Source: Ruminococcus sp. (GTDB lineage: Bacteria > Bacillota > Clostridia > Oscillospirales > Ruminococcaceae). From it: a stretch of 64,000 nucleotides of DNA. The notes under the pieces are model-generated. The model had not been told where the DNA came from and made no database searches. It worked only from the letters and a program-made list of their open reading frames with translations. The stretch's first letter is position 1. Every line of letters begins with the position of its first letter. Shown in pieces: positions 50,151-57,802 of this stretch. The stretch is taken from contig JAFUQX010000044.1 in NCBI GenBank assembly GCA_017472145.1, positions 36,648 to 100,647 on the forward strand, in the 5' to 3' direction. Both the position numbers and the translations under genes were made by a program.

Positions 50151-52918
50151 AAAATTTCCTCCTTCTTCTCCATGCGTTCTCTGATTCTGTGCACAGACAG
50201 GATTGCAGCCACTGCAACCAAAATCAGAATCACACTTCCGAACAGCACCCATGCGCCCCACGGCCTGGGCAGCCACAGCTCGTATTCAAGCATCCAACTT
50301 TCCTTCAGCTCCTCCATGCGTATCGTGATATCATAAAGCGCATCGGATTTATCAAATTCCTCTACCGCATAATAGAAAAAGCCATCCGGAAATTCTGTGT
50401 TACCAACGCCCTCTTGCTGCTGTCGAAGCAGGGATGCGTATGTATCATACCGATTTTTCATAAAGGTCTGAAAGCTCCATACCAATCCTCCGGTAATACC
50501 GATTGCCCAGAAGGGAATCTGCAGCACTGACCAGATGAGTCTGCGTTTGATCTCGAAGACAGACATGCCGATATCATGAAGCCGCCGCAGGTTCTGGATA
50601 TTCTGATTCATTTTCATTCGGATGGTATTGCAGTAGCCTATAAAGCAGATCACAAAGAACAGCAGGAACAGCACAAGAATTCCGGCCATACTGGAATAAC
50701 GGAGGATTCTTTGCTCCTTCTGTAAATCAGACAGGGTGACATAGGAAACCGTATCCGTCAGAAGCGGCTTTACCAGTGCTTCGATCTCCTCATTCGTTAT
50801 ATCTTCCGTAAATTTCAGTTGTGCGGATGTGTAGCAGGGAGCATAGAATCCAAGCTCCTCAGCGTAGGAAACCGTCATAACAATCGCACAGGAATCCAGA
50901 CTGCCGAATACAGCATTCAGAAAAGCGTCTGTATCCAGCTGCTCCTGTGTGATCGAAACGGACCGGTCAACTGTAACAGGAATGTTCTTTATGGAATCAA
51001 AAGGCACGGTATCCTGCGCTGCATCGTAAAGGGCTGTGATCATCGGAATGCTGTCTCCGACCTCATAGGGAGATGTGCCGCTTTTTGAAACCACAATCGT
51101 TTCATGGGCAACAGGTGTTCCGCAAAGCTTTTCCATCATTGTATCATTCAGAAAAATCAGAGGAATACGGTAAAGTGCCAAATCCTTAAAGTGTTCGTAA
51201 TGCTCCCAGTCAGAATTCAGTTCGGAACGATAGGATGAAATCGCTTTCGGTGCATCCTTCCAGCTATCATAGCAAACTACATGATCTGTTGCATAAACAC
51301 CCCATGCAAAGACCTTACTCTGTCCGGAAAGCGTTTTGACAGCATCCTCGGAAATGCCACTGGATGTATCTGCAATTCCAATACCGACATTCGTCTGGGG
51401 ACGAAGTCCTGTCAGAGCACAGTCAATCTCATTTTCCTCCAGATTTACATTATCTACTACATAAAAATTCGTCTCTGTGTCGGCCTGACCAAGTGTCAGA
51501 TAGGATGTACCTTTTCCCGAATCGGTATAGTAGAGATATCCGAACATGGAAGCAGACAATACCAATACCAGCGATACACATTGCAGCATCGCAATTGTCT
51601 TTCCGCCCAGTATCCGTGAAAACAGTCCGCCGAGTCTTCGGGAAGCAGTACGTCTGGCAAAGCGCTTCTGCGCAGCCTGAATACTCTGTAATTTCGCAAC
51701 ATGCATAATGGGATAGATCATAACCAGCAGGGAAATCAACGCAGAAAGCATCAACGGCAGCAAAAACGGCGATGCCGTCCTTTGGGTGACCAGCCACTCT
51801 GCAAAGTAGCCTCTATACCTTGGTTCTCCCAGCACGCTCTGAATTGCAAGCAGAATCTCATGCACGCCGCAGGCGATCAGAATGCCTGCGATGCTGCCGA
51901 TCAGCCAGAAGATAAAAAACTCCAGCAGAAAAATTCCGGTTAAGGAACGATTGCTCATACCGACGCACTTCAGCAGCCGTAGAGACCGAATTCGCTCGGG
52001 CATCACAGAGACAACACCAGAAAACAGTGCAATCGCAGAAATAACCGCCATAATCACAAACAGCATTCGCAGCACCTTCATATTGTCCGTGGATTCTACC
52101 GTGTATACTTCACTGCCTGTAGTCTGCTGACTCATTGTACTGATAATAAAAGCCTGCCGTCCCAATGTAATGGGATTTCCAAGACTATAGAGAGGCTCTA
52201 CCGTTTCAGTCCCCCATTGCTCGCTTTGCTCATCAGACGTATACAAGGAATCATGGGGTGCAAGAAGCAAATTGATATAATGAGTCTGCGCTCCGGCTTC
52301 TTCTTTTGAGAAAAGCACACAGGGACTTGCATATTCTACCGACTGTCCTTCTACACCTGAAACAGCAGTGTAGCTATAGTCCAGATTCAGCCGTGAAATT
52401 TCATTTGAAAGAATTCCACACAGTGTCCAGGACTGCTGCGACTGAGAGCCATCCAAATCAGTGAAGGAAAAGCAGACAGTATCACCGATCTCCGCATTTG
52501 TATTTTTGCCTGTCAGCATAAATTCCGGCACAGCGATTTCCCCCGTTTGCTCTGGAAATTCACCTGATAAAAGCGGATAATGAGACATGGCTTCTCCGTT
52601 TTCATCCGCAAACGCTCCGCAAGTATAGCTGCTGCGGCCTATAGCAATACGGCCGCAGGAAATGGTTGTTCCCGATTTTTCAATCAAAGGAAGGTCTGAA
52701 ATTTCCTGCCACTGCTGCTCTGTTACATTATGAATTGTAAAGGAATAGTTTCCATAGCGATCGTAAAGCGCATGAAGCTGACGGCGCACTTCCGTTCGTT
52801 CACTGAACATCATGCATACAGTGGATATCGTAAACAGCAAAATAGATAAGATGAGGGATAGTGCTTTTCCCTTATGCTTGCTCCAATACCGAAGCAGAAG
52901 AAAACTCTGGAATTTCAT
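50147..52918 (-). CDS. FtsX/MacB-type ABC transporter permease
   Basis: A 923-residue membrane protein. The first membrane segment (about 18-38) is followed by a large extracytoplasmic domain (about 40-280) and three membrane segments in the FtsX pattern (about 285-405; IMAVISAIALFSGVV, then FLLEFFIFWLIGSIAGILIA). After a fourth segment near 450 comes a second extracytoplasmic domain (about 475-755), and the three last segments are at about 765-910. This is the duplicated layout of peptide-resistance type permeases. The ATPase gene overlaps its end. A possible role is export or sensing of antimicrobial peptides, but no two-component system lies beside it. Confidence 0.87.
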   Translation of the reverse strand: MKFQSFLLLRYWSKHKGKALSLILSILLFTISTVCMMFSERTEVRRQLHALYDRYGNYSFTIHNVTEQQWQEISDLPLIEKSGTTISCGRIAIGRSSYTCGAFADENGEAMSHYPLLSGEFPEQTGEIAVPEFMLTGKNTNAEIGDTVCFSFTDLDGSQSQQSWTLCGILSNEISRLNLDYSYTAVSGVEGQSVEYASPCVLFSKEEAGAQTHYINLLLAPHDSLYTSDEQSEQWGTETVEPLYSLGNPITLGRQAFIISTMSQQTTGSEVYTVESTDNMKVLRMLFVIMAVISAIALFSGVVSVMPERIRSLRLLKCVGMSNRSLTGIFLLEFFIFWLIGSIAGILIACGVHEILLAIQSVLGEPRYRGYFAEWLVTQRTASPFLLPLMLSALISLLVMIYPIMHVAKLQSIQAAQKRFARRTASRRLGGLFSRILGGKTIAMLQCVSLVLVLSASMFGYLYYTDSGKGTSYLTLGQADTETNFYVVDNVNLEENEIDCALTGLRPQTNVGIGIADTSSGISEDAVKTLSGQSKVFAWGVYATDHVVCYDSWKDAPKAISSYRSELNSDWEHYEHFKDLALYRIPLIFLNDTMMEKLCGTPVAHETIVVSKSGTSPYEVGDSIPMITALYDAAQDTVPFDSIKNIPVTVDRSVSITQEQLDTDAFLNAVFGSLDSCAIVMTVSYAEELGFYAPCYTSAQLKFTEDITNEEIEALVKPLLTDTVSYVTLSDLQKEQRILRYSSMAGILVLFLLFFVICFIGYCNTIRMKMNQNIQNLRRLHDIGMSVFEIKRRLIWSVLQIPFWAIGITGGLVWSFQTFMKNRYDTYASLLRQQQEGVGNTEFPDGFFYYAVEEFDKSDALYDITIRMEELKESWMLEYELWLPRPWGAWVLFGSVILILVAVAAILSVHRIRERMEKKEEIL

Positions 52919-52993
52919 ATGTGCGCCTCCTATACAGTGGTATAATTCAATAGCGGTTACTTATATAGACACAATTTTTGGAAGACTGGTTTC

Positions 52994-53035
52994 AAAAAAA
53001 GGAGCTGTAGAGTTTTTTATTTTCTCTGCAGCCCC
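52994..53035 (-). terminator. Terminator of the agrB-agrD transcript
   Basis: On the minus strand GGGGCTGCAGAG pairs with CTCTACAGCTCC (two G-T or mismatch positions) and is followed by seven T. It lies 150 bases past the agrD stop. The stretch between holds a run of seven G/C at about 53094 but no further gene that I can see. Confidence 0.8.
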
Positions 53036-53184
53036 ATCTTTTTTCTTACGCAGTAATAGCTATAATCAGCTGTATTCTTCAAAGAATCAACTGTCCCCCC
53101 CCTTACCCACTGGTTCAAGATCTTGTACGTACACAATCAGCTTTCAAAGAAACAATTGCTTCTATGTAGAATTTGTAGTTGCTC

Positions 53185-53325
53185 TTACTTCTTGAGATTC
53201 TTCAGAGCCTTGGGTTCCTTGGGCTGGTGATAGCCAGCGCAAGAAGCTGAGCCTGCTGCCTTTACAGCTGCAAACTGGCCGAGAGCTGCAAGCTTGTCCA
53301 GCATAACCTTCTGAACCTTGTTCAT
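53185..53325 (-). CDS. agrD: AgrD-type cyclic autoinducer peptide precursor
   Basis: A 46-residue peptide: an amphipathic N-terminus (MNKVQKVMLDKLAALGQFAA), then VKAAGSASCAGYHQPKEPKALKNLKK, given here as VKAAGSASCAGYHQ and PKEPKALKNLKK. The single Cys29 lies before a Pro/Glu/Lys-rich tail, the layout of AgrD precursors in which AgrB cuts after the ring residues. A five-residue thiolactone from Cys29 to His33 (CAGYH) with a short tail is the most likely product; the exact ends cannot be read. GGAGG lies nine bases upstream and the ATG is one base after the agrB stop. Confidence 0.85.
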   Translation of the reverse strand: MNKVQKVMLDKLAALGQFAAVKAAGSASCAGYHQPKEPKALKNLKK

Positions 53326-53326
53326 G

Positions 53327-53911
53327 TCACTCTACCTCCTTTCTTTTTGGTGTAGCAATTACAGTCATCACTGCTACTACGAACAATGTGAACGCAATTA
53401 AAGCCGCTATTAATACAGCTCTTTTATACAGGAACTCGCTGATCACTGCAAGCACCATTGCTGTAATTACGCTGAACCAGTGATTCCTGGTTTTCTGTTT
53501 TTCTGATAAAGGCTTATTTTCGTTCTCAACGGGTGCTTTAATCCATATTACCATAATTGAAAAAACAAGCATTAGCATATGAAAGCCTATTGTATATATA
53601 TCGCCTATAGCAGCCATTTTTGACATACCAAAAATAAATACTGTTGTGGCTGCAAATATCAAATTGCATTTCAAGTATGTATCGGCATGATAGCCTCCGG
53701 TAAACTGTCTCAGTATTACAAATATAAAGTAATAAAGAAGCGCCAGAAGCGTCATTCGAAATGCAATACCGATAATAACTGTAATAAAAAATCCGAGGAG
53801 AGTAGAAATAATGGTCTCAAATCCATATTGATACACTTCTATCAGTTCCTCAGCTATGATATTTTTCCGGCATAAAAAAAGCGATATTCGTTCACTCAGT
53901 TCAGTGATCAT
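53327..53911 (-). CDS. agrB: AgrB-type autoinducer processing membrane protease
   Basis: A 194-residue membrane protein from the ATG at 53911. The family hallmark RQFTGGYHADTYLKC gives the catalytic His and Cys seven residues apart. Several membrane segments follow (TVFIFGMSKM, MLMLVFSIMVIWI, VLIAALIAFTLFVVAVM), together with a KQKTRNHWFS cytoplasmic loop. AgrB removes the C-terminal tail of AgrD and forms the thiolactone. The gene is directly followed by agrD. No intact agrC or agrA gene is next to it. Confidence 0.92.
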   Translation of the reverse strand: MITELSERISLFLCRKNIIAEELIEVYQYGFETIISTLLGFFITVIIGIAFRMTLLALLYYFIFVILRQFTGGYHADTYLKCNLIFAATTVFIFGMSKMAAIGDIYTIGFHMLMLVFSIMVIWIKAPVENENKPLSEKQKTRNHWFSVITAMVLAVISEFLYKRAVLIAALIAFTLFVVAVMTVIATPKRKEVE

Positions 53912-54063
53912 TTCTGTTCCACCTTCCAAGTAAAGAATATCGCATTTTTTGTCGGAAGTCAATTATTTTGCCCCCAACGTCACTTTTTCTGTCCCCATGT
54001 TACCGATCCTACTTTTTGTCAGCAGCGCACTTGCTACGAACATTCCGTTCTTTTCATAAATAT

Positions 54064-54390
54064 CTATTGATGTTCCAATTGCTCGATTTCATTCTGCTGA
54101 TGTGACAGCTGCGTCTGAAGCTTTTGTTTCTCCATCTCTTTTTGATTCACACGATTTATCTTCCCCATAAATACAAAAATTATAACATCCAGCAACGATA
54201 ACAAAACGGCTATGATTACATAGATATATTCCTCAAGTGTATTTCCAATAACTAGCGTGTAGATACTGAACCCAATTGTCAGGGTAATTATAAATGCCGA
54301 CGCAATAATAATCCATTCATTTATTTTGAATTGATAATTCTCTTTTTTTCGGATTGTAAGAATGATCTGAGTGGCTATAAAATAAACAGT
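54064..54390 (-). pseudogene. Truncated AgrC-like sensor kinase fragment
   Basis: Upstream of agrB a frame on the minus strand reads, from about 54390, two to three membrane segments (INEWIIIASAFIITLTIGFS, YVIIAVLLSLLDVIIFVFMG) and then a charged coiled coil (EKQKLQTQLSHQQNEIEQLEHQ, split as EKQKLQTQLSHQQ and NEIEQLEHQ) ending in a stop. This is the last membrane part and linker of an AgrC-like kinase, ending just where the phospho-acceptor HDxxNH motif should follow. The 5' side abuts the inverted-repeat element at 54392. The open frame continues into that element, which is not part of the original gene. The kinase assignment is inference from layout and neighbours. Confidence 0.6.
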
Positions 54391-54391
54391 C

Positions 54392-54636
54392 TGTCGAAAA
54401 GCCTCTGAAAGCCTCCCCTTAGTAAGGGGAGGTGGCACGCCGAAGGCGTGACGGAGGGGATTGTAAGGCATGAGAAAACTTACGATTTTGCGTACTTTTT
54501 TCAATCCCCTCAGTCGTCACTTCGTGCCGACAGGCTCCACGAGCCGGTCCCCTTTGTCCTTCAGACATTTCCCCGCACTGCGGGGATCACCCCTTGCTAA
54601 GGGGAGCCTTGTGCGGAAAATCTGACTTTTTCGACA
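54392..54636. mobile_element. 245-bp inverted-repeat element (MITE-like)
   Basis: The segment opens TGTCGAAAA and closes TTTTCGACA. Just inside are GCCTCTGAAAGCCTCCCCTT on the left and CTTGTGCGGAAAATCTGACT on the right; the centre holds CGCCGAAGGCG and several other small hairpins. No transposase is encoded. The ends match the 70-bp element at 47601-47670 and parts of the array at 6286-6600, so it is a dispersed non-autonomous family. Its left end joins the agrC-like fragment. Confidence 0.65.
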
Positions 54637-54640
54637 AGCT

Positions 54641-54668
54641 AAGCGATGCGGCTCAAGCTGCATCGCTT
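54641..54668. terminator. Hairpin after the Tp47-like gene
   Basis: AAGCGATGC and GCATCGCTT form a nine-base stem with inner AGCT pairs. TTTTTG follows on the plus strand; on the minus strand the T run is poor, so leftward termination may be partial. Confidence 0.5.
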
Positions 54669-54682
54669 TTTGTTCTGTAGAT

Positions 54683-56353
54683 TTAACTGATGATTGCGTC
54701 CCATGTAGGATTCAATCCAGCTGCATGCCGTGCATAATAGGTCAGGATTGCAGTGGCATCGCTGATGTCAATATCGCCGTCTTCATCTACATCAGCGATC
54801 CTGAGCTGCTCTTCTGTATACTGATCAACAGAGAGAGAAGCGGCCGTTTTTGCATAAATAGTCAGAGTTTCTGTTGCATCAGAAACATCTACATCTCCGT
54901 CCATGTCAACATCTCCTGCTGTGCTTTCTGCAACTGTCACATCCACGCTGAATACCAGGTCGGTTGTATAGCCTGTTGCGCTGACTGTGATCTCGTAAGT
55001 GCCGGTCTCACCAAATACGAGTGCATCACCGCTGGTGACTGTCAGATCCATTGCGCCTGTTGCGGTGTCGAAAATCTTGGTAGATTTTCTGCCGGACAGC
55101 GTATAGGATGTACCATTTACAGTTGCCATTGACATCTTAGACAGGTAGTTGGCAAATGCTGTCTCATCTGTGCCCTCTGCTGCAACAATAGCATTCGTTT
55201 CGCTGTCAAATACAACCGGAAGTTCATCTGTTGTCAGAATTACAGAGGTAGAAATGGACGCATATACACCGCTTTCATCAGTGATCTCTACTGCATAGCT
55301 GCCCGGCTGAACGCCTGCCGGATCATAGGTCAGAACACCTGCACTGTAGGTAGTGTTCAAATCAGCTGCCGCTGCTGTCACTGCATAATCCTCCGGCAGA
55401 TCTGTCAGTGTTACCGCAAACGTACCAGAGGTCACCGGTACGCTTTCTGCTGCGGCTGTACCCTCATGCAGAACCGGCAGATAGGATTCCGTTGTGAAGC
55501 TCACGTCCGAACCGCCGCGAACGATGTAACGTACTTCTGTAATTGTCTTTCCGATTGTATCCTCGAAGCTCTTATACTTCAGCGTGTTTACACTATGCAC
55601 GACATAGCCGTCCTCAACTGCAAAGGCGATTTCGCCAGTTCTCAGCCACAGATTATCTACATGCAGCATTGCATAGCTTACACCGTCTGAGGTTGTAATT
55701 ACCACGCCCTCCATGGTATCAGAATCCGGAAGCAAACCGGCATCATCGCTGATGCTCAGCTGATAGTTGCCGTACTTTGTATTGGTTGTGATCTCAATCG
55801 CTGCATCTGCAACTGTAACAGCTTCATTGACATCGACCATGGCGGTCAGTGTGCCATCTCCATTGAGTACCTTGTACTCATCCGGAATCACTGTCTGATC
55901 CTCGTTTACAGTCATACCTCCAACAATGGTCAGAAGCTGATTGTTGCAGGTACTGCCTGCCTCAATGGCTGCTGTCGCTTCGTCATACAGACTCTGCGGT
56001 ACTGCAATGGCTACGTCCTTGATGCCCTCAACAGTTACACTTCCATCCTCATTTTCTGTATAGTAGGTTGCACCGTACTTTACAGACTTCGTACTGGTTG
56101 CGCTGGTTACCGCATCAACATAACCCTCTGCGCGGATTGCAGCTGCCGGATCCTCAGCCTCCAGATTCATCTCTGCATCCTCTGCTACTACGTTCAGCTC
56201 ACCGTAATAATAGTCTGCATACGGCAGATTTACTGAGCCGTATACATAAGCCTCATCCGCAGCAAATGCAGGTATTGCGGAAAGCACCTGTGTTGCCGCA
56301 AAAACCGCAGCTGATACAGCGCAGGTCATGCGTTTCCAATTGTTCTTTTGCAT
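54683..56353 (-). CDS. Secreted Tp47-like protein with dockerin
   Basis: A 556-residue secreted protein: signal peptide about 1-31 (AVFAATQVLSAIPAFA), a Tp47-like region about 34-480 and a dockerin about 483-556. The opening YVYGSVNLPYADYYYGELN and the following EGYVDAVTSATSTKS resemble the N-terminal part of the Treponema 47-kDa lipoprotein (YGYATLSYADYWAGELG, FDAVSRAT). Several Ig-like beta domains follow (VLTYDPAGVQPGSYAVEI, FGETGTYEITVSA). The dockerin reads GDVDMDGDVDVSDATETL and ADVDEDGDIDISDATAIL. DAVTSATST also resembles the flavin attachment motif D-x-x-S-G-A-T-x-S/T, with Ser for Gly. It is last in an operon with a Gx transporter and a NusG-II protein. Its biochemical role is unknown. 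Confidence 0.78.
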   Translation of the reverse strand: MQKNNWKRMTCAVSAAVFAATQVLSAIPAFAADEAYVYGSVNLPYADYYYGELNVVAEDAEMNLEAEDPAAAIRAEGYVDAVTSATSTKSVKYGATYYTENEDGSVTVEGIKDVAIAVPQSLYDEATAAIEAGSTCNNQLLTIVGGMTVNEDQTVIPDEYKVLNGDGTLTAMVDVNEAVTVADAAIEITTNTKYGNYQLSISDDAGLLPDSDTMEGVVITTSDGVSYAMLHVDNLWLRTGEIAFAVEDGYVVHSVNTLKYKSFEDTIGKTITEVRYIVRGGSDVSFTTESYLPVLHEGTAAAESVPVTSGTFAVTLTDLPEDYAVTAAAADLNTTYSAGVLTYDPAGVQPGSYAVEITDESGVYASISTSVILTTDELPVVFDSETNAIVAAEGTDETAFANYLSKMSMATVNGTSYTLSGRKSTKIFDTATGAMDLTVTSGDALVFGETGTYEITVSATGYTTDLVFSVDVTVAESTAGDVDMDGDVDVSDATETLTIYAKTAASLSVDQYTEEQLRIADVDEDGDIDISDATAILTYYARHAAGLNPTWDAIIS

Positions 56354-56418
56354 GTAAGCACCTCCATAAAATTTGTGTATGTTGAATTCTGCACGCAGCG
56401 CAGAATAGAACTACCCTA

Positions 56419-56952
56419 TCATTGCTCTGCCTGGGAATATCCCTTTGCAGATGCTGTTGCTGCCGACAGACAGCGTGCGGTGCGGTCTGCTACAAGACCG
56501 GTAAACAATCCTGTGATGCAGCCTGTAACCAGCAGAAAAGGCAGATATGAAAATATATGCACCGTCTGCATCACGATCGTTGCTGCAAGAATCTGTCCCA
56601 CATTATGCAGAACAGCGCCAATCATACTGATAAACCATAAGTGCTTCCCTTTCAGCAGAGAGCAAAGGAGTGCCATACCAACGAGACACAGCAATCCGCC
56701 GCAAAGAGAATAGATCATACCCACAAGCATTCCTGTAAAAACGGAACCCAGCATAATCCGCAGAAATAAAACTGCCGCAGCATCACGGGCACGATATTTT
56801 ACAAGCACAATCAACGTGATGACATTGGCAAGTCCCAGCTTGACACCCGGAATCGGAACCGGTACCGGAATCTGCGCCTCTATCACAAAAATGGTCAATG
56901 CAATTGTTGTAAAAAGTGCCATCGTCACAAGATGTTTAGCAGACCTCTGCAT
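56419..56952 (-). CDS. Gx-type membrane transporter
   Basis: A 177-residue membrane protein with five to six segments. The start MQRSAKHLVTMALFTTIALT and the PGVKLGLANVITLIVL and RIMLGSVFTGM motifs identify the Gx transporter family (once called heptaprenyl diphosphate synthase component I). These proteins often accompany FMN-binding and ApbE genes in extracytoplasmic flavin loci. I start at the ATG at 56952, which has GAGGAGG eight bases upstream and overlaps the NusG-II gene by 17 bases. The cargo is not known. Confidence 0.85.
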   Translation of the reverse strand: MQRSAKHLVTMALFTTIALTIFVIEAQIPVPVPIPGVKLGLANVITLIVLVKYRARDAAAVLFLRIMLGSVFTGMLVGMIYSLCGGLLCLVGMALLCSLLKGKHLWFISMIGAVLHNVGQILAATIVMQTVHIFSYLPFLLVTGCITGLFTGLVADRTARCLSAATASAKGYSQAEQ

Positions 56953-57319
56953 CGATCGATTCCTCCTCTGCTCCGGATACAATGGATATTCGAATGTGAT
57001 TCGGCAAACAGATAATCGGCAGAATACCGTTTGAAATACTGCCCTGATGTACACAAAGTCCGTCAGGACATGTGGCAGATTTCATAAAAACTGCATCCGG
57101 TTCAATTTGTATTACATTCTGCATTCCATTCTCGCCGTCAACTGTGATCGTGTACGCTTCCTTTACCTCAGACAGATCGATCCGGTGCAGGAGCCTGTCA
57201 TTCTGGTAGATCTCTGCCATTTTCTGCGGCTGCCTGTGATTCAGCACATACAGACTGCCCGCTATGCCGGCTGCAAGCAGGATGGCAGTGATTCCTGCCA
57301 AAACAGCTGTGCGTTTCAT
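56936..57319 (-). CDS. NusG domain II-containing membrane-anchored protein
   Basis: A 127-residue protein with one N-terminal membrane segment (about 5-26) and a NusG-II domain outside the membrane. Landmarks are the CPDGLCVHQGSIS motif with its two Cys and the closing ICLPNHIRISI, both typical. Such proteins are usually encoded next to Gx transporters, as here, and in flavin redox clusters. Function is not established; a redox or heme/flavin-handling role is plausible. It is first in the leftward operon, facing the ApbE operon across the operator region. Confidence 0.82.
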   Translation of the reverse strand: MKRTAVLAGITAILLAAGIAGSLYVLNHRQPQKMAEIYQNDRLLHRIDLSEVKEAYTITVDGENGMQNVIQIEPDAVFMKSATCPDGLCVHQGSISNGILPIICLPNHIRISIVSGAEEESIDAEVC

Positions 57320-57365
57320 TCGGATGCTCCCCTTTCTTTTATCCGGAAACAGAACTTATAAACAC

Positions 57366-57381
57366 GCTAGTTTAGACTAAC
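57366..57381. promoter_or_regulatory. Operator-like dyad 1
   Basis: GCTAG-TTTAGA-CTAAC, a one-mismatch version of the GTTAG-N6-CTAAC dyad found twice more in this gap. It lies 47 bases upstream of the NusG-II gene. Confidence 0.5.
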
Positions 57382-57447
57382 TACAAACCTAAAAATAACA
57401 AGAATGCAGATTGCATTCCTGTGCTCTCACATTGGTTGAATTTTCAA

Positions 57448-57463
57448 GTTAGTTTATCCTAAC
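57448..57463. promoter_or_regulatory. Operator-like dyad 2
   Basis: A perfect GTTAG-TTTATC-CTAAC dyad in the gap between the two redox operons. The half-site TTAG/CTAA resembles iron-dependent DtxR/IdeR-family boxes; that assignment is inference. Confidence 0.55.
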
Positions 57464-57686
57464 GCAAATTCAGTATAGCACTTCAGAGGCGTTCTGTCAA
57501 GTCCGGCATTGGAATTCTCGAAACGTGACAAAAAAATATGCGCTGCGTGGAAAAAAATGCCGTTTTATAAGAATTCGGCTTCCCAGAGAACTGCATTCTC
57601 TCTTCCGTATAGATAAAATACCAGAATATGCGGTATTTCTGTACTTTTGCTTCTTTTTCGATTTACAGAATATACATGTTTTATAC

Positions 57687-57715
57687 TTGAATTTCAATCA
57701 GATGTATGCTAAACT
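57687..57715 (+). promoter_or_regulatory. Probable promoter of the apbE operon
   Basis: TTGAAT at 57687-57692, 17 bases and TAAACT at 57710-57715. The -10 box runs directly into an ACTAA-TCGAG-TTAGT dyad (57713-57727), so a bound regulator would block initiation. Confidence 0.55.
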
Positions 57716-57756
57716 AATCGAGTTAGTCGTAACAAACTGCAAGTTTATTGTGACTG

Positions 57757-57772
57757 GTTAGTTATCGCTAAC
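57757..57772. promoter_or_regulatory. Operator-like dyad 3
   Basis: A perfect GTTAG-TTATCG-CTAAC dyad 30 bases before the apbE start codon, downstream of the predicted promoter and in the leader. It has the same spacing as dyad 2. Confidence 0.55.
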
Positions 57773-57802
57773 AATAAAACAGGAAAGCAGGTTAAAACGC
57801 TC

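Noticed and set aside
53950-54063. A second gene fragment between agrB and the kinase fragment
   Set aside because: On the minus strand a short frame reads NGMFVASALLTKSRIGNMG and EKVTLGAK, but I cannot tie it to a family and it has no start signal; too weak to list.
53327-54390. A full agrBDCA operon
   Set aside because: Only agrB and agrD are intact; the kinase-like frame lacks its catalytic part and no response regulator gene is nearby.
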